Origin: Dyadobacter luteus
Lineage (GTDB): Bacteria > Bacteroidota > Bacteroidia > Cytophagales > Spirosomataceae
Direction of reading: 5' to 3'
DNA: 64,000 nucleotides
NCBI RefSeq assembly: GCF_003383615.1
Contig: NZ_QNUL01000015.1
Span: 1 to 64,000, forward strand
Shown here: positions 27,693-37,455 of the stretch, in pieces
Layout: each line of letters begins with the position of its first letter
Position numbering within the stretch: the stretch's first letter is position 1
The notes under the pieces: model-generated
Seen by the model: the letters and a program-made list of their open reading frames with translations, nothing else
Told to the model about the DNA's origin: nothing
Database searches by the model: none
Program-made: the position numbers and the translations under genes

Positions 27693-27723
27693 CAAAAATA
27701 GGGCTTGAAATCTATAATTCCAA
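27693..27723 (-). promoter_or_regulatory. rpsF promoter candidate embedded in a terminator
   Basis: Minus-strand TTG (27721-27723), a 20-nt spacer and a perfect -7 box TATTTTTG (27693-27700), 72 nt upstream of the rpsF ATG. The elements fall on the two arms and the T tract of the terminator at 27696-27732. Confidence 0.4.
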
Positions 27724-27732
27724 GCCCTATTT
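27696..27732 (-). terminator. intrinsic terminator of the coiled-coil protein gene
   Basis: A perfect 12-bp inverted repeat (AAATAGGGCTTG at 27696-27707 with 27721-27732) and a 13-nt loop, followed on the minus strand by a T run; 45 nt after the stop of the 27778 gene. Confidence 0.75.
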
Positions 27733-27777
27733 CTAATTCAAACTAAAATATATCAACTTACGCTGCTCTGACACAGC

Positions 27778-28719
27778 TTATTTCACGGTAAAGTCTCCCT
27801 GACCAATTTTGAAGCCTTCACTGTAGACTTCAATAGCATATTTTCCTTCCTTCATTGAAATACCACCTCTGCCATAGAAAATATCTACATTCTGGCCTGT
27901 ATTGTTGAAACTGACAGTTTGCTTAGAGCTGTAAATCACCTCTCTTCCATTGAACATAAAAGAACCTGAGCCTGTAGCCATGTCCGAAAGCACTGCTCCG
28001 TCTGGATCAAGGATGCGCAGATAGATTTCCTTCTCGTTTTGTTTCGCTACAGCATTTTCAGCCAGTTTAAAATTCACTTTAAGCCTGTCGATACGCTTTG
28101 CTTTGTATTTTCCACCGTCACGTTCTTTCCCTTTGGAAGAAACTGCATTCACGGTCAGGTTCTCAGCACGTAGTGCAGATGCCAGATTCACCTTCTCGGA
28201 CAGTTCACGATTAGCAGCAGAATAATTGCTTACAGAGTCGTTCAGTTTACTGCGCTCAGATTCCAGACCGCTCACCTGATCACTTAACTGCTGATTTTTC
28301 GAAGTTGCAATACCCAACTCTTGTCTCAACTGCGCAATTTCGCTGTCCTTTTGGTTCAGAACAGCCTCATAAGATTTGATTTTTTTATTGTAATCAGCTG
28401 TCGCAAATTTGTTTACATTTTTCAAATCCTGTTTATCTCTTTCCAACTGCGCCTTAAGTGCAACCAGTGAGTCTACACTTCCACCTAACTGCTGGATTTC
28501 CGCAATTCTGATATCCAGCTGAGCGGAGATAGAATCGAGTTTTGTCTTTGTAAATAAAACCTCTTCGGTTTTGGCTGTAATAATATCGTCTTTCAGATTG
28601 TTCTCTTGCTTCTCGTGGTAAATGAAATAAACCAGGACCAGATTAAGCAACAGCAATACTGCCAGTGCTGCCCAAAGCAGGGTTTTCCGATCTTGTTTTT
28701 GTTCTTGATTATAGTCCAT
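27778..28719 (-). CDS. membrane-anchored coiled-coil protein, unknown function
   Basis: 313 aa from the ATG at 28719 (a longer reading from TTG at 28815 would overlap the divergent yggS region). A short cytoplasmic head (DYNQEQKQDRK) leads to one transmembrane helix (about 14-34), then a coiled coil rich in Leu, Glu, Lys and Gln (about 38-190), and a C-terminal beta-rich domain (about 205-313) with a KYKAKRIDRLKVNFKL strand. It is probably an envelope protein with the long coil in the periplasm. I do not recognise a named family. It is a single-gene unit with its own terminator. Confidence 0.75.
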   Translation of the reverse strand: MDYNQEQKQDRKTLLWAALAVLLLLNLVLVYFIYHEKQENNLKDDIITAKTEEVLFTKTKLDSISAQLDIRIAEIQQLGGSVDSLVALKAQLERDKQDLKNVNKFATADYNKKIKSYEAVLNQKDSEIAQLRQELGIATSKNQQLSDQVSGLESERSKLNDSVSNYSAANRELSEKVNLASALRAENLTVNAVSSKGKERDGGKYKAKRIDRLKVNFKLAENAVAKQNEKEIYLRILDPDGAVLSDMATGSGSFMFNGREVIYSSKQTVSFNNTGQNVDIFYGRGGISMKEGKYAIEVYSEGFKIGQGDFTVK

Positions 28720-28859
28720 GGAAGAGCGTTTAAATTTTAAATTAGTTGGTAAAAGAACTATGTTTTTTTCAATTTTGAAATAAGTTGCCTGTGATTTCTG
28801 GGAGCAAAACTCCAAATCGCCTCAATAATACACTAATTACCAATACGTTGATACGAAAT

Positions 28860-29522
28860 ATGTCCTCAATCGCACAGAATATTCGCAATATAGAGCTTGA
28901 AATTAAGGAAAATGTAAAGCTGGTTGCCGTAACAAAAACCAAGCCTGTCCCGGTTTTGCAGGAAACCTACGACTCAGGATTCCGCAGATTTGGCGAAAAT
29001 AAGGTTCAGGAAATGACTGAAAAATACAATTTGTTGCCCAAGGATATTGAATGGCATCTGATCGGTCACCTACAAAGCAATAAGGTGAAATACATTGCTC
29101 CGTTTGTAAGTATGATCCATTCCGTGGATAGCTACAAGCTTCTGAAAGAGATCAATAAAGAAGCGCTGAAAAATGACAGAGTCATCCCCTGTCTGCTGCA
29201 GATCTTTATCGCTATGGAAGAAACCAAGTTTGGTTTATCGGAGCAGGAGGCAATTGCAATACTGACATCTGAGGAGCTGCCTGCACTTTCCAATATTAAA
29301 ATCGTCGGACTAATGGGAATGGCATCCAATACAGATGATGCGGATCAGGTGAGAAAAGAATTCAGGAGCCTGAAAAACCTTTCCTACTCCTTGAAAAAAT
29401 ATGATGCTTCCAACGTGGAGTTAACTGAAATATCCATGGGAATGAGCGGCGATTACCTCATTGCAGCGGAAGAAGGTAGCACCTTGGTTCGTGTAGGAAG
29501 CGCGATATTCGGTAGCCGATAG
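28860..29522 (+). CDS. yggS: YggS-family PLP homeostasis protein
   Basis: 221 aa, alanine-racemase-like barrel without racemase activity. Lys26 in LVAVTKTKP holds pyridoxal phosphate; FGENKVQEM, IEWHLIGHLQSNKVKY and the final LTEISMGMSGDY are family signatures. It buffers free PLP and amino-acid pools. The start is the ATG at 28860; a TTG 75 nt upstream would overlap the promoter region of the divergent gene. It ends 14 nt from the convergent GT9 gene. Confidence 0.93.
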   Translation: MSSIAQNIRNIELEIKENVKLVAVTKTKPVPVLQETYDSGFRRFGENKVQEMTEKYNLLPKDIEWHLIGHLQSNKVKYIAPFVSMIHSVDSYKLLKEINKEALKNDRVIPCLLQIFIAMEETKFGLSEQEAIAILTSEELPALSNIKIVGLMGMASNTDDADQVRKEFRSLKNLSYSLKKYDASNVELTEISMGMSGDYLIAAEEGSTLVRVGSAIFGSR

Positions 29523-29536
29523 AGCTAAGCTGATTT

Positions 29537-30580
29537 CTATCTATCCAAAACCTTCTTTACCTCATCCTGTACAAACTCAAAAGAAAGCTCGGCACAGGCC
29601 AGTCCTTCCTTACGAACAAATACCGCATTTTCCTGACTTCCATATCCTCCCGAATAAGGATTGTAACTAGAAAAAGTCACCAGTGCTCCCATCAGAATAA
29701 TACCGTACGTTCCCGTTGCATTACCCAAATGTGACGGGCCGCTATCCAGACCGATAAAAAAGTTAGCGCGGCGAATCACCTCTGCGGTTTCGAGTATGGT
29801 AAGCTTGCCGCAGAGATTCGTATAAGAAGTTGTAGAGACATTCAGATTACTCTTCAAACCGATCTCTACAATCTGATAGTTATAATTGGCAGTAAGCCAT
29901 TCTATCAATTGTTCCCAGCGGGCTGCTGGCCAATCCTTGGGAGCAAAGTTGGATTGACAATGTATTACAATGTATGGTTTCAGAACGCCCAGAGAATCCA
30001 CTTTTAAGCGATGCTGATCCTGCAGATACAAACGGGGTTTGTCGTCACCGGCAAAGCTTTCATCAACAGGCAATAAGCCGGATGTCTTGGCAAACACATT
30101 CAGCAAATTACCAAAATTAAAGTAGTTCAGGACATTAATCCCACGCTGTTCAGCGACAGGATTGTCTGTAAATACATCACATTTAGCACACTGATTATTG
30201 TTTTTGAACTGAAGTTCGAATACCTCATCAAATACGCCAGTCTTTAGCAGTGTACGCCGCTGGGTAACACAGAACTCACCAAAAACTTCATTGATCACAG
30301 GATTGTAACTCACCAGCTCACTAAAAGCAGGTTTCACAAACCACACAATATAAGCTTCGGGGTGCAAACTGCGTACATGACGGGAAAGCGGCTCAGCAGC
30401 GACAATATCTCCAAAGTGTTCTGTCCTGATGATAGCAATCAGCTTCCGTCCTTTTTTCAGTTCACTTTTCAGAATAAGGAATTTCAGGGCAGCCATATAG
30501 CCCAGCCAGACAGCCTTAAAAATATGAGAGTACTTATGATAGCGGTGTGTCCAGAGCTGGCGAAATCGTGATATGGTCAT
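29537..30580 (-). CDS. glycosyltransferase family 9 (heptosyltransferase-like)
   Basis: 347 aa from the ATG at 30580 (TTG at 30631 would give 17 more residues). The GT-B fold has an N-terminal IIRTEHFGDIVAAEPL motif and a C-terminal FIGLDSGPSHLGNATG donor site, as in ADP-heptose:LPS heptosyltransferases. A Cys pair (QCAKCD) lies mid-protein. It would add a sugar to lipopolysaccharide core or a surface glycan. It stands alone, with no other LPS genes near, so its acceptor is unknown. Confidence 0.85.
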   Translation of the reverse strand: MTISRFRQLWTHRYHKYSHIFKAVWLGYMAALKFLILKSELKKGRKLIAIIRTEHFGDIVAAEPLSRHVRSLHPEAYIVWFVKPAFSELVSYNPVINEVFGEFCVTQRRTLLKTGVFDEVFELQFKNNNQCAKCDVFTDNPVAEQRGINVLNYFNFGNLLNVFAKTSGLLPVDESFAGDDKPRLYLQDQHRLKVDSLGVLKPYIVIHCQSNFAPKDWPAARWEQLIEWLTANYNYQIVEIGLKSNLNVSTTSYTNLCGKLTILETAEVIRRANFFIGLDSGPSHLGNATGTYGIILMGALVTFSSYNPYSGGYGSQENAVFVRKEGLACAELSFEFVQDEVKKVLDR

Positions 30581-30741
30581 TGAAATAAAACTTAGAATCG
30601 GGCGACCGACAATTGCCAATCGGGCACGCAAGTTAATAAAATCCCTTCAAACAGTTGGTTGATCTGGCATCTGAAAGTACCTTTGGCAGGCTGTGGGAGA
30701 TGTATCATTACCACACTTCAAACCTGATAATCGCTTTATAT

Positions 30742-31122
30742 ATGAAATTTATGTTACAAGCCGGAGGCATACTCGGTGCGCTGGCAGTTGCTCTCGGTGC
30801 ATTTGGAGCACATGCTTTAAAAGGAATGCTGGAAGCTTCGGGCAGAGCTGAAACCTTCGAAACTGCTGTTAAATATCAGTTTTATCACGCAATCGCCCTG
30901 GTATTGGTAGGACTTTTGATGAAAGGAGCAGGACAGGATGCGGTACGTTTACTGGGATGGTCAGGAAATGCCTTTGCTATCGGCGTAATTATTTTCTCGG
31001 GTTCCCTTTACGCCATCTGTTTTACAGGCATCACTAAATTCGGTGCCACCGCACCTATCGGCGGGCTGGCTCTGATTGTGGGATGGGTACTATTGGTCGT
31101 TGCTGCGGCGAAACTAAGTTAA
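30742..31122 (+). CDS. DUF423 small membrane protein (YgdD-like)
   Basis: 126 aa with four hydrophobic helices and the DUF423 signature GALAVALGAFGAHALK near the N-terminus, then AVKYQFYHAIALVLVGLL. The start is the ATG at 30742, which gives the usual family length; the frame is open upstream to a TTG at 30655. Function of this widespread inner-membrane family is not known. Confidence 0.88.
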   Translation: MKFMLQAGGILGALAVALGAFGAHALKGMLEASGRAETFETAVKYQFYHAIALVLVGLLMKGAGQDAVRLLGWSGNAFAIGVIIFSGSLYAICFTGITKFGATAPIGGLALIVGWVLLVVAAAKLS

Positions 31123-31126
31123 AGAG

Positions 31127-31140
31127 GAATTAAGAATTAA
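31127..31140 (+). repeat. two inverted copies of the heptamer repeat
   Basis: GAATTAAGAATTAA is the reverse complement of two TTAATTC units and faces the 11-copy array at 31213. A transcript through both could fold into a long AU-rich stem of 14 bp or more. Confidence 0.8.
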
Positions 31141-31212
31141 AAGTGAAGAATGAATAATTCATGATCATTAGCCACACCTGAGCCCGATACTGATCGCAAC
31201 AGAGGCACAGTC

Positions 31213-31289
31213 TTAATTCTTAATTCTTAATTCTTAATTCTTAATTCTTAATTCTTAATTCTTAATTCTTAATTCTTAATTCTTAATTC
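31213..31289. repeat. 11-copy heptamer tandem repeat (TTAATTC)n
   Basis: Exactly 11 perfect copies of a 7-bp unit (77 bp). The last copy runs into the rodA stop codon: TGA is read on the minus strand from 31288-31290, so two bases of it belong to the repeat. The unit length is not a multiple of 3, so copy-number changes cannot alter coding apart from the stop context. Confidence 0.97.
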
Positions 31290-32580
31290 AGTTTCTCGAC
31301 AGCGTAAACGGTCTTTGCGCATCGATCTTCAAAAAGACAAACAGCAAAATCGAAAATGACCATAGGGATGACCCGCCATAGCTGAAGAACGGCAAAGGTA
31401 TTCCGATTACAGGCATCAGACCTATGGTCATCCCGACATTCACCATAAAGTGAAAGAAAATAATACCGGCAACGCAGTAGCCATATACCCGCGCGAAGCG
31501 GCTTCGCTGTCGTTCGGCAAGAATGACCAGCCTGGAAATAAGTAATACAAAAAGTGTCACCACTACAAGCGTTCCTGCAAACCCGTGCTCCTCACCTACT
31601 GTACAAAAGATAAAGTCGGTACTTTGCTCCGGCACAAAGTCAAACTTCGTTTGCGTTCCTTCCAGAAACCCTTTTCCTGTAAGTCCTCCTGACCCGATGG
31701 CAATTTTAGATTGAATCACGTTCCATCCGTCTCCACGAGGATCGGAATCCGGGTCAAGCAATACCATTATTCTGCCGCGCTGGTGTTTTTGAAGTACATT
31801 ATTCATAAAGAAATCAACCCCGAAAACAATCCCGATCATCACACCCGCCACCAGAATTGTAGCCCATAGCCCTCCTCTTCTGCGGGTCATTACAGGCATC
31901 AGCCAGATCACCAATCCTGCGATAATAACAATCACCCCGGCGATGTACCATTTTACAAATAGCAAAGTGATGATCAGCAGTGCAGCAGCGATCATACCAA
32001 TAGCAGGAATAATGCCCGGCATTCCTTCCCTATACAGCACAATAGCAAACGAAGCAAAAACGAGCATTGATCCTGTTTCATTAGACAAGAGAATGAGCAA
32101 TGCGGGAAGCGCAATAATACCAATGATCGGATAGTAATCCTTTAGTTTACGGTTCAGACTTATAACCGGATCGCTCAGGTACTTGGATATAGCCAAGCTG
32201 ATTGCCAGCTTGGAAAACTCTGCCGGCTGTAGAGAGAAGGCTCCTAACTTGATCCAGGACCGGGACCCGTTGATATTGGATCCTGCAAAGAGAACAACCA
32301 CGAGCAAAAAGATGACTATCGCATATATGATGAAGGAAAACGTTTCGTAAAACTTATAATCAATCACCAAAATACAGGTAATCAGAATCGCAGCTGTTCC
32401 AATCCACATCAGCTGTTTACCTGCGTTGTTAGACAAATCGAACATGCTGGTATTTACTTCCGGATTATATACTGCTGCATAGATATTTATCCAGCCTATC
32501 GCAAGACAAGCCAGGTAAATCAAGACAACCACCCAATCCACATTTTTGGTTATGGGCTTACCCTCAGGTTTCTCTTTCAA
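31288..32580 (-). CDS. rodA: rod-shape SEDS peptidoglycan glycosyltransferase RodA
   Basis: 430 aa, ten predicted membrane helices, SEDS family. The conserved loop sequences RGRIMVLLDPDSDPRGDGWNVIQSKIAIGSGGLTGKG and the PEQSTDFIFCTVGEEHGF stretch are those of RodA. It polymerises glycan strands together with PBP2, encoded 19 nt upstream, in the elongation complex. The apparent start is TTG: no in-frame ATG occurs near it. The heptamer array begins at the stop codon. Confidence 0.96.
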   Translation of the reverse strand: MKEKPEGKPITKNVDWVVVLIYLACLAIGWINIYAAVYNPEVNTSMFDLSNNAGKQLMWIGTAAILITCILVIDYKFYETFSFIIYAIVIFLLVVVLFAGSNINGSRSWIKLGAFSLQPAEFSKLAISLAISKYLSDPVISLNRKLKDYYPIIGIIALPALLILLSNETGSMLVFASFAIVLYREGMPGIIPAIGMIAAALLIITLLFVKWYIAGVIVIIAGLVIWLMPVMTRRRGGLWATILVAGVMIGIVFGVDFFMNNVLQKHQRGRIMVLLDPDSDPRGDGWNVIQSKIAIGSGGLTGKGFLEGTQTKFDFVPEQSTDFIFCTVGEEHGFAGTLVVVTLFVLLISRLVILAERQRSRFARVYGYCVAGIIFFHFMVNVGMTIGLMPVIGIPLPFFSYGGSSLWSFSILLFVFLKIDAQRPFTLSRN

Positions 32581-32599
32581 ACTAATAATGATTTAAGAT

Positions 32600-34492
32600 C
32601 TATTTCTTCAGAAGACTATTACTTTCCGGCGCTTTTTTCCGCAACGTATCGGATTTCAGCATCGCGCGTTGTTCAGGAGTCAGTACCACCTTGTTGAGCA
32701 GGTTCAGCTCCATCATCCTTTTCTCCAATGCCTTGTTGGTCACTTTACCAGTCAGGTATTTTTCCATAATAAGGCCTGCAATAGGTGCAGCAGCCTGCCC
32801 TCCGAATCCTCCGTTCTCCACAAATACTGCAATAGCAATTTTAGGATTCTCAACCGGAGCGAAACCGATAAAAATAGAGTGATCGTCTCCCTTTTTGTTT
32901 TGAGAGGTACCTGTTTTCCCTGCAACAGTAATACCTTCGATACGCGCACTTTTAGCTGTACCAGACTGGATAGCTCCGATCATACCTTCAATGACGGGTG
33001 CAAAATGCCGGGCATCCACATTCGTTTCACGGCGTGTCGTGTACATCGGATCCAATTTCTTTTGGTCCCCCACTCCGTGAATAACATGAGGTGTATAAAA
33101 ATAACCCTTGTTCGCTATAATAGCTGCCACGTTGGCCATCTTCAATGGTGTAATCAAAATCTCACCTTCACCAATACTGATTGAGTAAATATTAGAGAAC
33201 TTCCAGGCGTTTTCGCCATATATCTTATCGTAGTATTTTTTATCAGGAAGGTTTCCTTTACGCTCACTGGGCAGATCAATCCCAAGCTGCTGACCAATCC
33301 CGAACTTACTAACCCGAGTATGCCAGTCTTCGAGCCCGGCTGCAGATGCTTTGAAAGTATTGGAGATCTTATTGTTATAAATTACCCGCCGGAACAAGTG
33401 ATAAAAATACGGGTTACATGAATGCGTCACCCCCAACGCAATCGATGTAGTTGCAGCGTGGTTGTGGCACCCTACCGGACAATTGGCATGACTGAATCCC
33501 GATCCGGGAGTTACGACCCCTTCCTGCAAACCTACCAATGCCTGTATGAGCTTAAACGTCGATCCGGGACGGTAACTTGCCATGACCGGTCTGTTGAACA
33601 AAGGTTTAAAAGGATTTCTTACCAGAGCTGAATAGTTTTTCGAGAAAAACCTGCTGGCCAATATATTTGGATCGTAGGTTGGAGCCGAAACCATGGATAT
33701 AATTTGCCCTGTTGAAGGCTCAATGGCAACAACACTCCCCACCTTATGTCCCATCAGACTATCAGCATATTGCTGCGTTTCCAAATCAATTCCGGAATAG
33801 AGATTGCTTCCGGCTACTGCCATCGTATCCAGTTCGCCACCTTTCCAGGGTCCCTTGTATACTCCGGCCACATTTTGCATCACGAACTTCGTACCGCGTT
33901 TCCCTCTCAGTTCATTCTCATATATTTTCTCTACCCCACTCTGACCAATGTAATCACTTTGCCTGTAATAGGGTTCCTCCTGCGCATCCAGCTGCTTCTT
34001 GGTGATCTCACTCACATACCCGAGCGTGTTCGCCAGCGTAGGAGCCGTATACGTACGCAAAGAGCTCTTGACAAACTGAAACCCGGAGTAATCCACCATC
34101 ACATCCTGAATCGATGCAAAATCCTCTTTGGAAAGCTGCCGCAGAAATACAGATGGCTTATTACGGCTGTACACACTTGCCACATTCATTAAGCTGTCAA
34201 ACTCCCTTCGTTCAATACCTAACACCCTGCAAAAACGAAGCGTATCCTCCACCTTCGCTTTTCTTGGAGTAACCATTAAATCGTAAACAGGGGTGTTATA
34301 AACAATCAGCTTTCCATTCCGGTCATAGATCTGACCGCGAAAAGGAATTTCAATTACACGTTTGATGGAGTTGCTTGATGAAACTATAGAATAGCTCTCA
34401 TCCAATACCTGTAGGTAAAAAAGTCGGGCGAGATAAATCAACCCTACAATAGCAAAAAATCCAATGATGACGAAGCGTCGGTTTTCAAGCAT
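32600..34492 (-). CDS. mrdA: penicillin-binding protein 2 (elongation transpeptidase)
   Basis: 630 aa: an N-terminal membrane helix (about 6-26), a pedestal domain and a transpeptidase domain with the three catalytic motifs, STFK (in RPGSTFKL), SCN (in THSCNPYFY) and KTGT (in VAGKTGTSQ). It crosslinks peptidoglycan during cell elongation as the partner of RodA. The mreBCD genes that often precede this pair are not in the window. The 152-nt gap before it shows no recognisable promoter. Confidence 0.96.
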   Translation of the reverse strand: MLENRRFVIIGFFAIVGLIYLARLFYLQVLDESYSIVSSSNSIKRVIEIPFRGQIYDRNGKLIVYNTPVYDLMVTPRKAKVEDTLRFCRVLGIERREFDSLMNVASVYSRNKPSVFLRQLSKEDFASIQDVMVDYSGFQFVKSSLRTYTAPTLANTLGYVSEITKKQLDAQEEPYYRQSDYIGQSGVEKIYENELRGKRGTKFVMQNVAGVYKGPWKGGELDTMAVAGSNLYSGIDLETQQYADSLMGHKVGSVVAIEPSTGQIISMVSAPTYDPNILASRFFSKNYSALVRNPFKPLFNRPVMASYRPGSTFKLIQALVGLQEGVVTPGSGFSHANCPVGCHNHAATTSIALGVTHSCNPYFYHLFRRVIYNNKISNTFKASAAGLEDWHTRVSKFGIGQQLGIDLPSERKGNLPDKKYYDKIYGENAWKFSNIYSISIGEGEILITPLKMANVAAIIANKGYFYTPHVIHGVGDQKKLDPMYTTRRETNVDARHFAPVIEGMIGAIQSGTAKSARIEGITVAGKTGTSQNKKGDDHSIFIGFAPVENPKIAIAVFVENGGFGGQAAAPIAGLIMEKYLTGKVTNKALEKRMMELNLLNKVVLTPEQRAMLKSDTLRKKAPESNSLLKK

Positions 34493-34644
34493 TCTGCACT
34501 AATAATCCTGTTCTCTCAATTTTTACGCGAAGTTCGTGATATCAAAAGACTTATCAAAGACAGGTTCGTGGCTTTATCAAGGAATTTAAACACAATTTTC
34601 GCAATACTGTAAAACCGTTAACGCACTGGTTAAAATTATAGAAA

Positions 34645-36222
34645 TCACTCCCCTTTGGCCACAACCATTACCACATCTTCTTTGTCTATTGTAACGGCTC
34701 CTTCGGGCATTCCTTTCAATTTTCTCACATATTTTTTGGCCGTTACAATCACCGGACACAAACTATCATTCTTTCTTTTGGAATAAAATGCAGCAAGCTC
34801 GGCAGCTCTTTCGATCACCGGCGCCGGGAAGTTTTTACCGGGTTGCTTTTTGATCACAACATGGGAGCCACTTACATCTCTGGCATGCAGCCATAAATCT
34901 TCTTTTGAAGCATACTGCCTGGTAAGCAAGTCGTTGTTTTTGGCATTTCTACCAACGAGTATCACATACCCCATATACTCTACCTTTTTGAAAAGCTCGG
35001 CTGCCGGTACACTTCCTTTCGGTGCTGCACCGGTCAATCCATTTGCTTTAATGTAAGTACGCAATTCCCTGAGCAACTCTATGGTATTGATTGATGCAAG
35101 GTGTCCGGCAATTTGTATCTTCTCTTCCTCCCTTGCGGCCAGGTTTTCATTCAACCTGTCAATCTCAATTTTTTCGTTCTTAGATTTACGGTAATAGCCC
35201 TCAGCATTTTTCTGTGGCGTGAGGTCCTTTTTCAGTTTGATGCGAATAGGCTGATCTCTGTAAAAATCATATAATTCAACTGACTCCGCTCTCGCCGGGA
35301 TCTGATGCAAATTGGCCATAATGATGTTTGCCAGCTCGTCATTCCTGATCGCACTTTCCAGCTCAACAAGTTTGCTGAATGTATTTTCCAGAAAACTTTC
35401 CGTTTGCCGCAACCTCTTGTTTAATATCCTGATAATTTCTCCTTTTTCCTTCTCAATTCCTGTAAGACGGATAAAGGCATAATAAAAAGCATTCAAAGCT
35501 TCGATCGGATCTGTATATGTCGCTTTTACTTCTCCTAAGGGAAGAAAAGAAAGAGCAGTAACGTGCTCGTATTGAACAAGATAAAAAGTGTCATTATTCA
35601 GTTCAGCAAGCACAGACTGTATGATTTCCCAACGTGCCTCGGGTTCTGTAGCTTCGCTAAGCTGAGCCTTTAAATAATTATTGATCTGTTTTCCGAAAGT
35701 TGGGAATAATGCTTCGTGCCTAAGGTTCTGCTCCACATAAGCTTCGAAACTTTGCTCAATAGGTCGGTTAAAATCATGTAGTGTAAGCTGATGATCAGCT
35801 CCGAGTTTATTGTTAAAAACTTCCGAAACAGCTCCATGAGAATCAAAAGCAATCAGATTCGAACGATTTCCATACATTTTAAAAACAAGCGTATTCCCAT
35901 TTTCAAAATTCACAGCAAACGCTCTTTCGTTCTGAAAAGTAGCGACAGAAGCAATCCTGAGGCCTTCAAATCTTGCGAAAAGATTGACACTGTTTTTACG
36001 GGCCCGATCAAATTTTTCAGGAAAGCTCAAACTCGAAAAATCAGATCGCATCATCGCTTTTATAAAAAACGGATTTTCCAGCGAATCTTCGGAGTAAGCG
36101 TTCGCAAAGACAAGAACCAATTCGTCCTTTTCCTGACTGAAAGTTTCAACAAGTAATTTTCCAGTCAGTTCTTTATTCAGACGGGGAACCAGCTTTTTTA
36201 GAAAATAATAATTCTGATGCAA
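34645..36222 (-). CDS. NFACT-domain protein (RqcH/Rqc2-like)
   Basis: 525 aa. The N-terminal NFACT-N and coiled-coil parts are followed by NFACT-R at about 400-525, with the signature DLWLHARDVSGSHVVIKK. Relatives (RqcH in Bacillus, Rqc2 in yeast) bind split 50S subunits and add C-terminal alanine tails to stalled chains. Helical coil segments (about 270-390, RLRQTESFLENTFSKL) fit the arm between the N and R domains. The reading begins at TTG-CAT, so the protein starts MHQNYYFL. The second-helix tRNA-binding Asp-Arg pair of RqcH was not identified, so activity in tailing is inferred only. Confidence 0.85.
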   Translation of the reverse strand: MHQNYYFLKKLVPRLNKELTGKLLVETFSQEKDELVLVFANAYSEDSLENPFFIKAMMRSDFSSLSFPEKFDRARKNSVNLFARFEGLRIASVATFQNERAFAVNFENGNTLVFKMYGNRSNLIAFDSHGAVSEVFNNKLGADHQLTLHDFNRPIEQSFEAYVEQNLRHEALFPTFGKQINNYLKAQLSEATEPEARWEIIQSVLAELNNDTFYLVQYEHVTALSFLPLGEVKATYTDPIEALNAFYYAFIRLTGIEKEKGEIIRILNKRLRQTESFLENTFSKLVELESAIRNDELANIIMANLHQIPARAESVELYDFYRDQPIRIKLKKDLTPQKNAEGYYRKSKNEKIEIDRLNENLAAREEEKIQIAGHLASINTIELLRELRTYIKANGLTGAAPKGSVPAAELFKKVEYMGYVILVGRNAKNNDLLTRQYASKEDLWLHARDVSGSHVVIKKQPGKNFPAPVIERAAELAAFYSKRKNDSLCPVIVTAKKYVRKLKGMPEGAVTIDKEDVVMVVAKGE

Positions 36223-36273
36223 TTTGTTATTGTATTTAAAAACAGCGGACTTCTCCCCTGCTTTATCCGGAAA

Positions 36274-37407
36274 TCAATTTGACAATGAATGCAGTAAAAC
36301 TGCTTCTTCCTTTTTTACTTCTTCCAGAAGCCCTGCATCCGTCAGCCATTGTTCGTTATAATAGGTATTGAGGTACCGTTCTCCCGAATCGCAGATCAGT
36401 GTTACAATCGAACCCTTTTCGCCCTGCTTTTGCATTTGCCCGGCAAGCTTCAGCACACCCCAGAAATTTGTTCCTGTTGATCCGCCTACTTTTTTGTTCA
36501 GCAAGTGACTAAGCACTCTCATCGCAGCCAGACTTCCGGCATCCGGCACTCTGATCATATGATCTACCACACTGGGTAAAAACGAGGGCTCTACTCTTGG
36601 ACGTCCTATGCCTTCAATCCGGGAGCCGTATGGGCTGCAAAGTGTCTGATCCCGTTGCTGCCAATAGTCGTAGAAAACAGAGTTTTCCGGATCAACTACA
36701 GCTATTTGAGTTGAATGGCATTCATACCGCACGTATCTTCCCAGCGTTGCAGAAGTACCTCCCGTACCGGCTCCTGTCACAATCCAGTTCGGTACAGGAT
36801 ATTTTTCGTGTTGCATCTGCCTGAAAATCGATTCTGCAATGTTGTTGTTCCCGCGCCAGTCTGTTGCGCGTTCGGCAAATGTAAACTGATCCATGAAATG
36901 CCCGCCCGTCTCCCTGGCAATTGCGTGAGAAACCTCGTATACTTCAGCGGGATGATCCACAAAATGACATTTCCCTCCATAAAATTCGATAGCCTGAATC
37001 TTGTCTGTACTTGTAGCTTTGGGCATCACAGCGATGAACGGCAAGCCGAGTAATCGGGCGAAATAGGCCTCCGATACGGCGGTAGAACCACTCGACGCTT
37101 CAACAATGGTGGTTCCTTCATGCACCCATCCATTGCATAGCGCATATAGAAAAAGAGATCGGGCAAGCCGGTGTTTGAGGCTTCCTGAGGGGTGCGTCGA
37201 CTCGTCTTTGAAATAAAAATCTATATCTGAAAATCCGGGTAGTTTCACGAATACCAGATGCGTATCCGCAGAACGCTGATAGTCAGCTTCTATTATTGAA
37301 ACTGCATTACTTAACCAGGATGTGCCTTTGCTTATTTTGTTTGCTGAATATTCCACTTGCAGAACGATATTTTCTACAAAGATGAAATCATCCTGCACAG
37401 GATACAA
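36274..37407 (-). CDS. PLP-dependent cysteine synthase-family protein (Cds1-like desulfhydrase)
   Basis: 377 aa, fold-type II PLP enzyme. The PLP lysine is in [11 protein letters not shown], followed by [16 protein letters not shown] (phosphate-binding region) and [14 protein letters not shown]. The N-terminal [10 protein letters not shown] and SGSLKHR stretch are closer to L-cysteine desulfhydrase Cds1 of mycobacteria and fungi than to CysK, which has TGSxKxR and a shorter N-terminus. It would release H2S, pyruvate and ammonia from cysteine, or synthesise cysteine. The start is uncertain: TTG at 37407 or GTG at 37398. Confidence 0.78.
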   Translation of the reverse strand: MYPVQDDFIFVENIVLQVEYSANKISKGTSWLSNAVSIIEADYQRSADTHLVFVKLPGFSDIDFYFKDESTHPSGSLKHRLARSLFLYALCNGWVHEGTTIVEASSGSTAVSEAYFARLLGLPFIAVMPKATSTDKIQAIEFYGGKCHFVDHPAEVYEVSHAIARETGGHFMDQFTFAERATDWRGNNNIAESIFRQMQHEKYPVPNWIVTGAGTGGTSATLGRYVRYECHSTQIAVVDPENSVFYDYWQQRDQTLCSPYGSRIEGIGRPRVEPSFLPSVVDHMIRVPDAGSLAAMRVLSHLLNKKVGGSTGTNFWGVLKLAGQMQKQGEKGSIVTLICDSGERYLNTYYNEQWLTDAGLLEEVKKEEAVLLHSLSN

Positions 37408-37455
37408 GAAAACAACGGTTTCAAACGATCATAGTCTGGGTTTTCCCGCTCAGAA

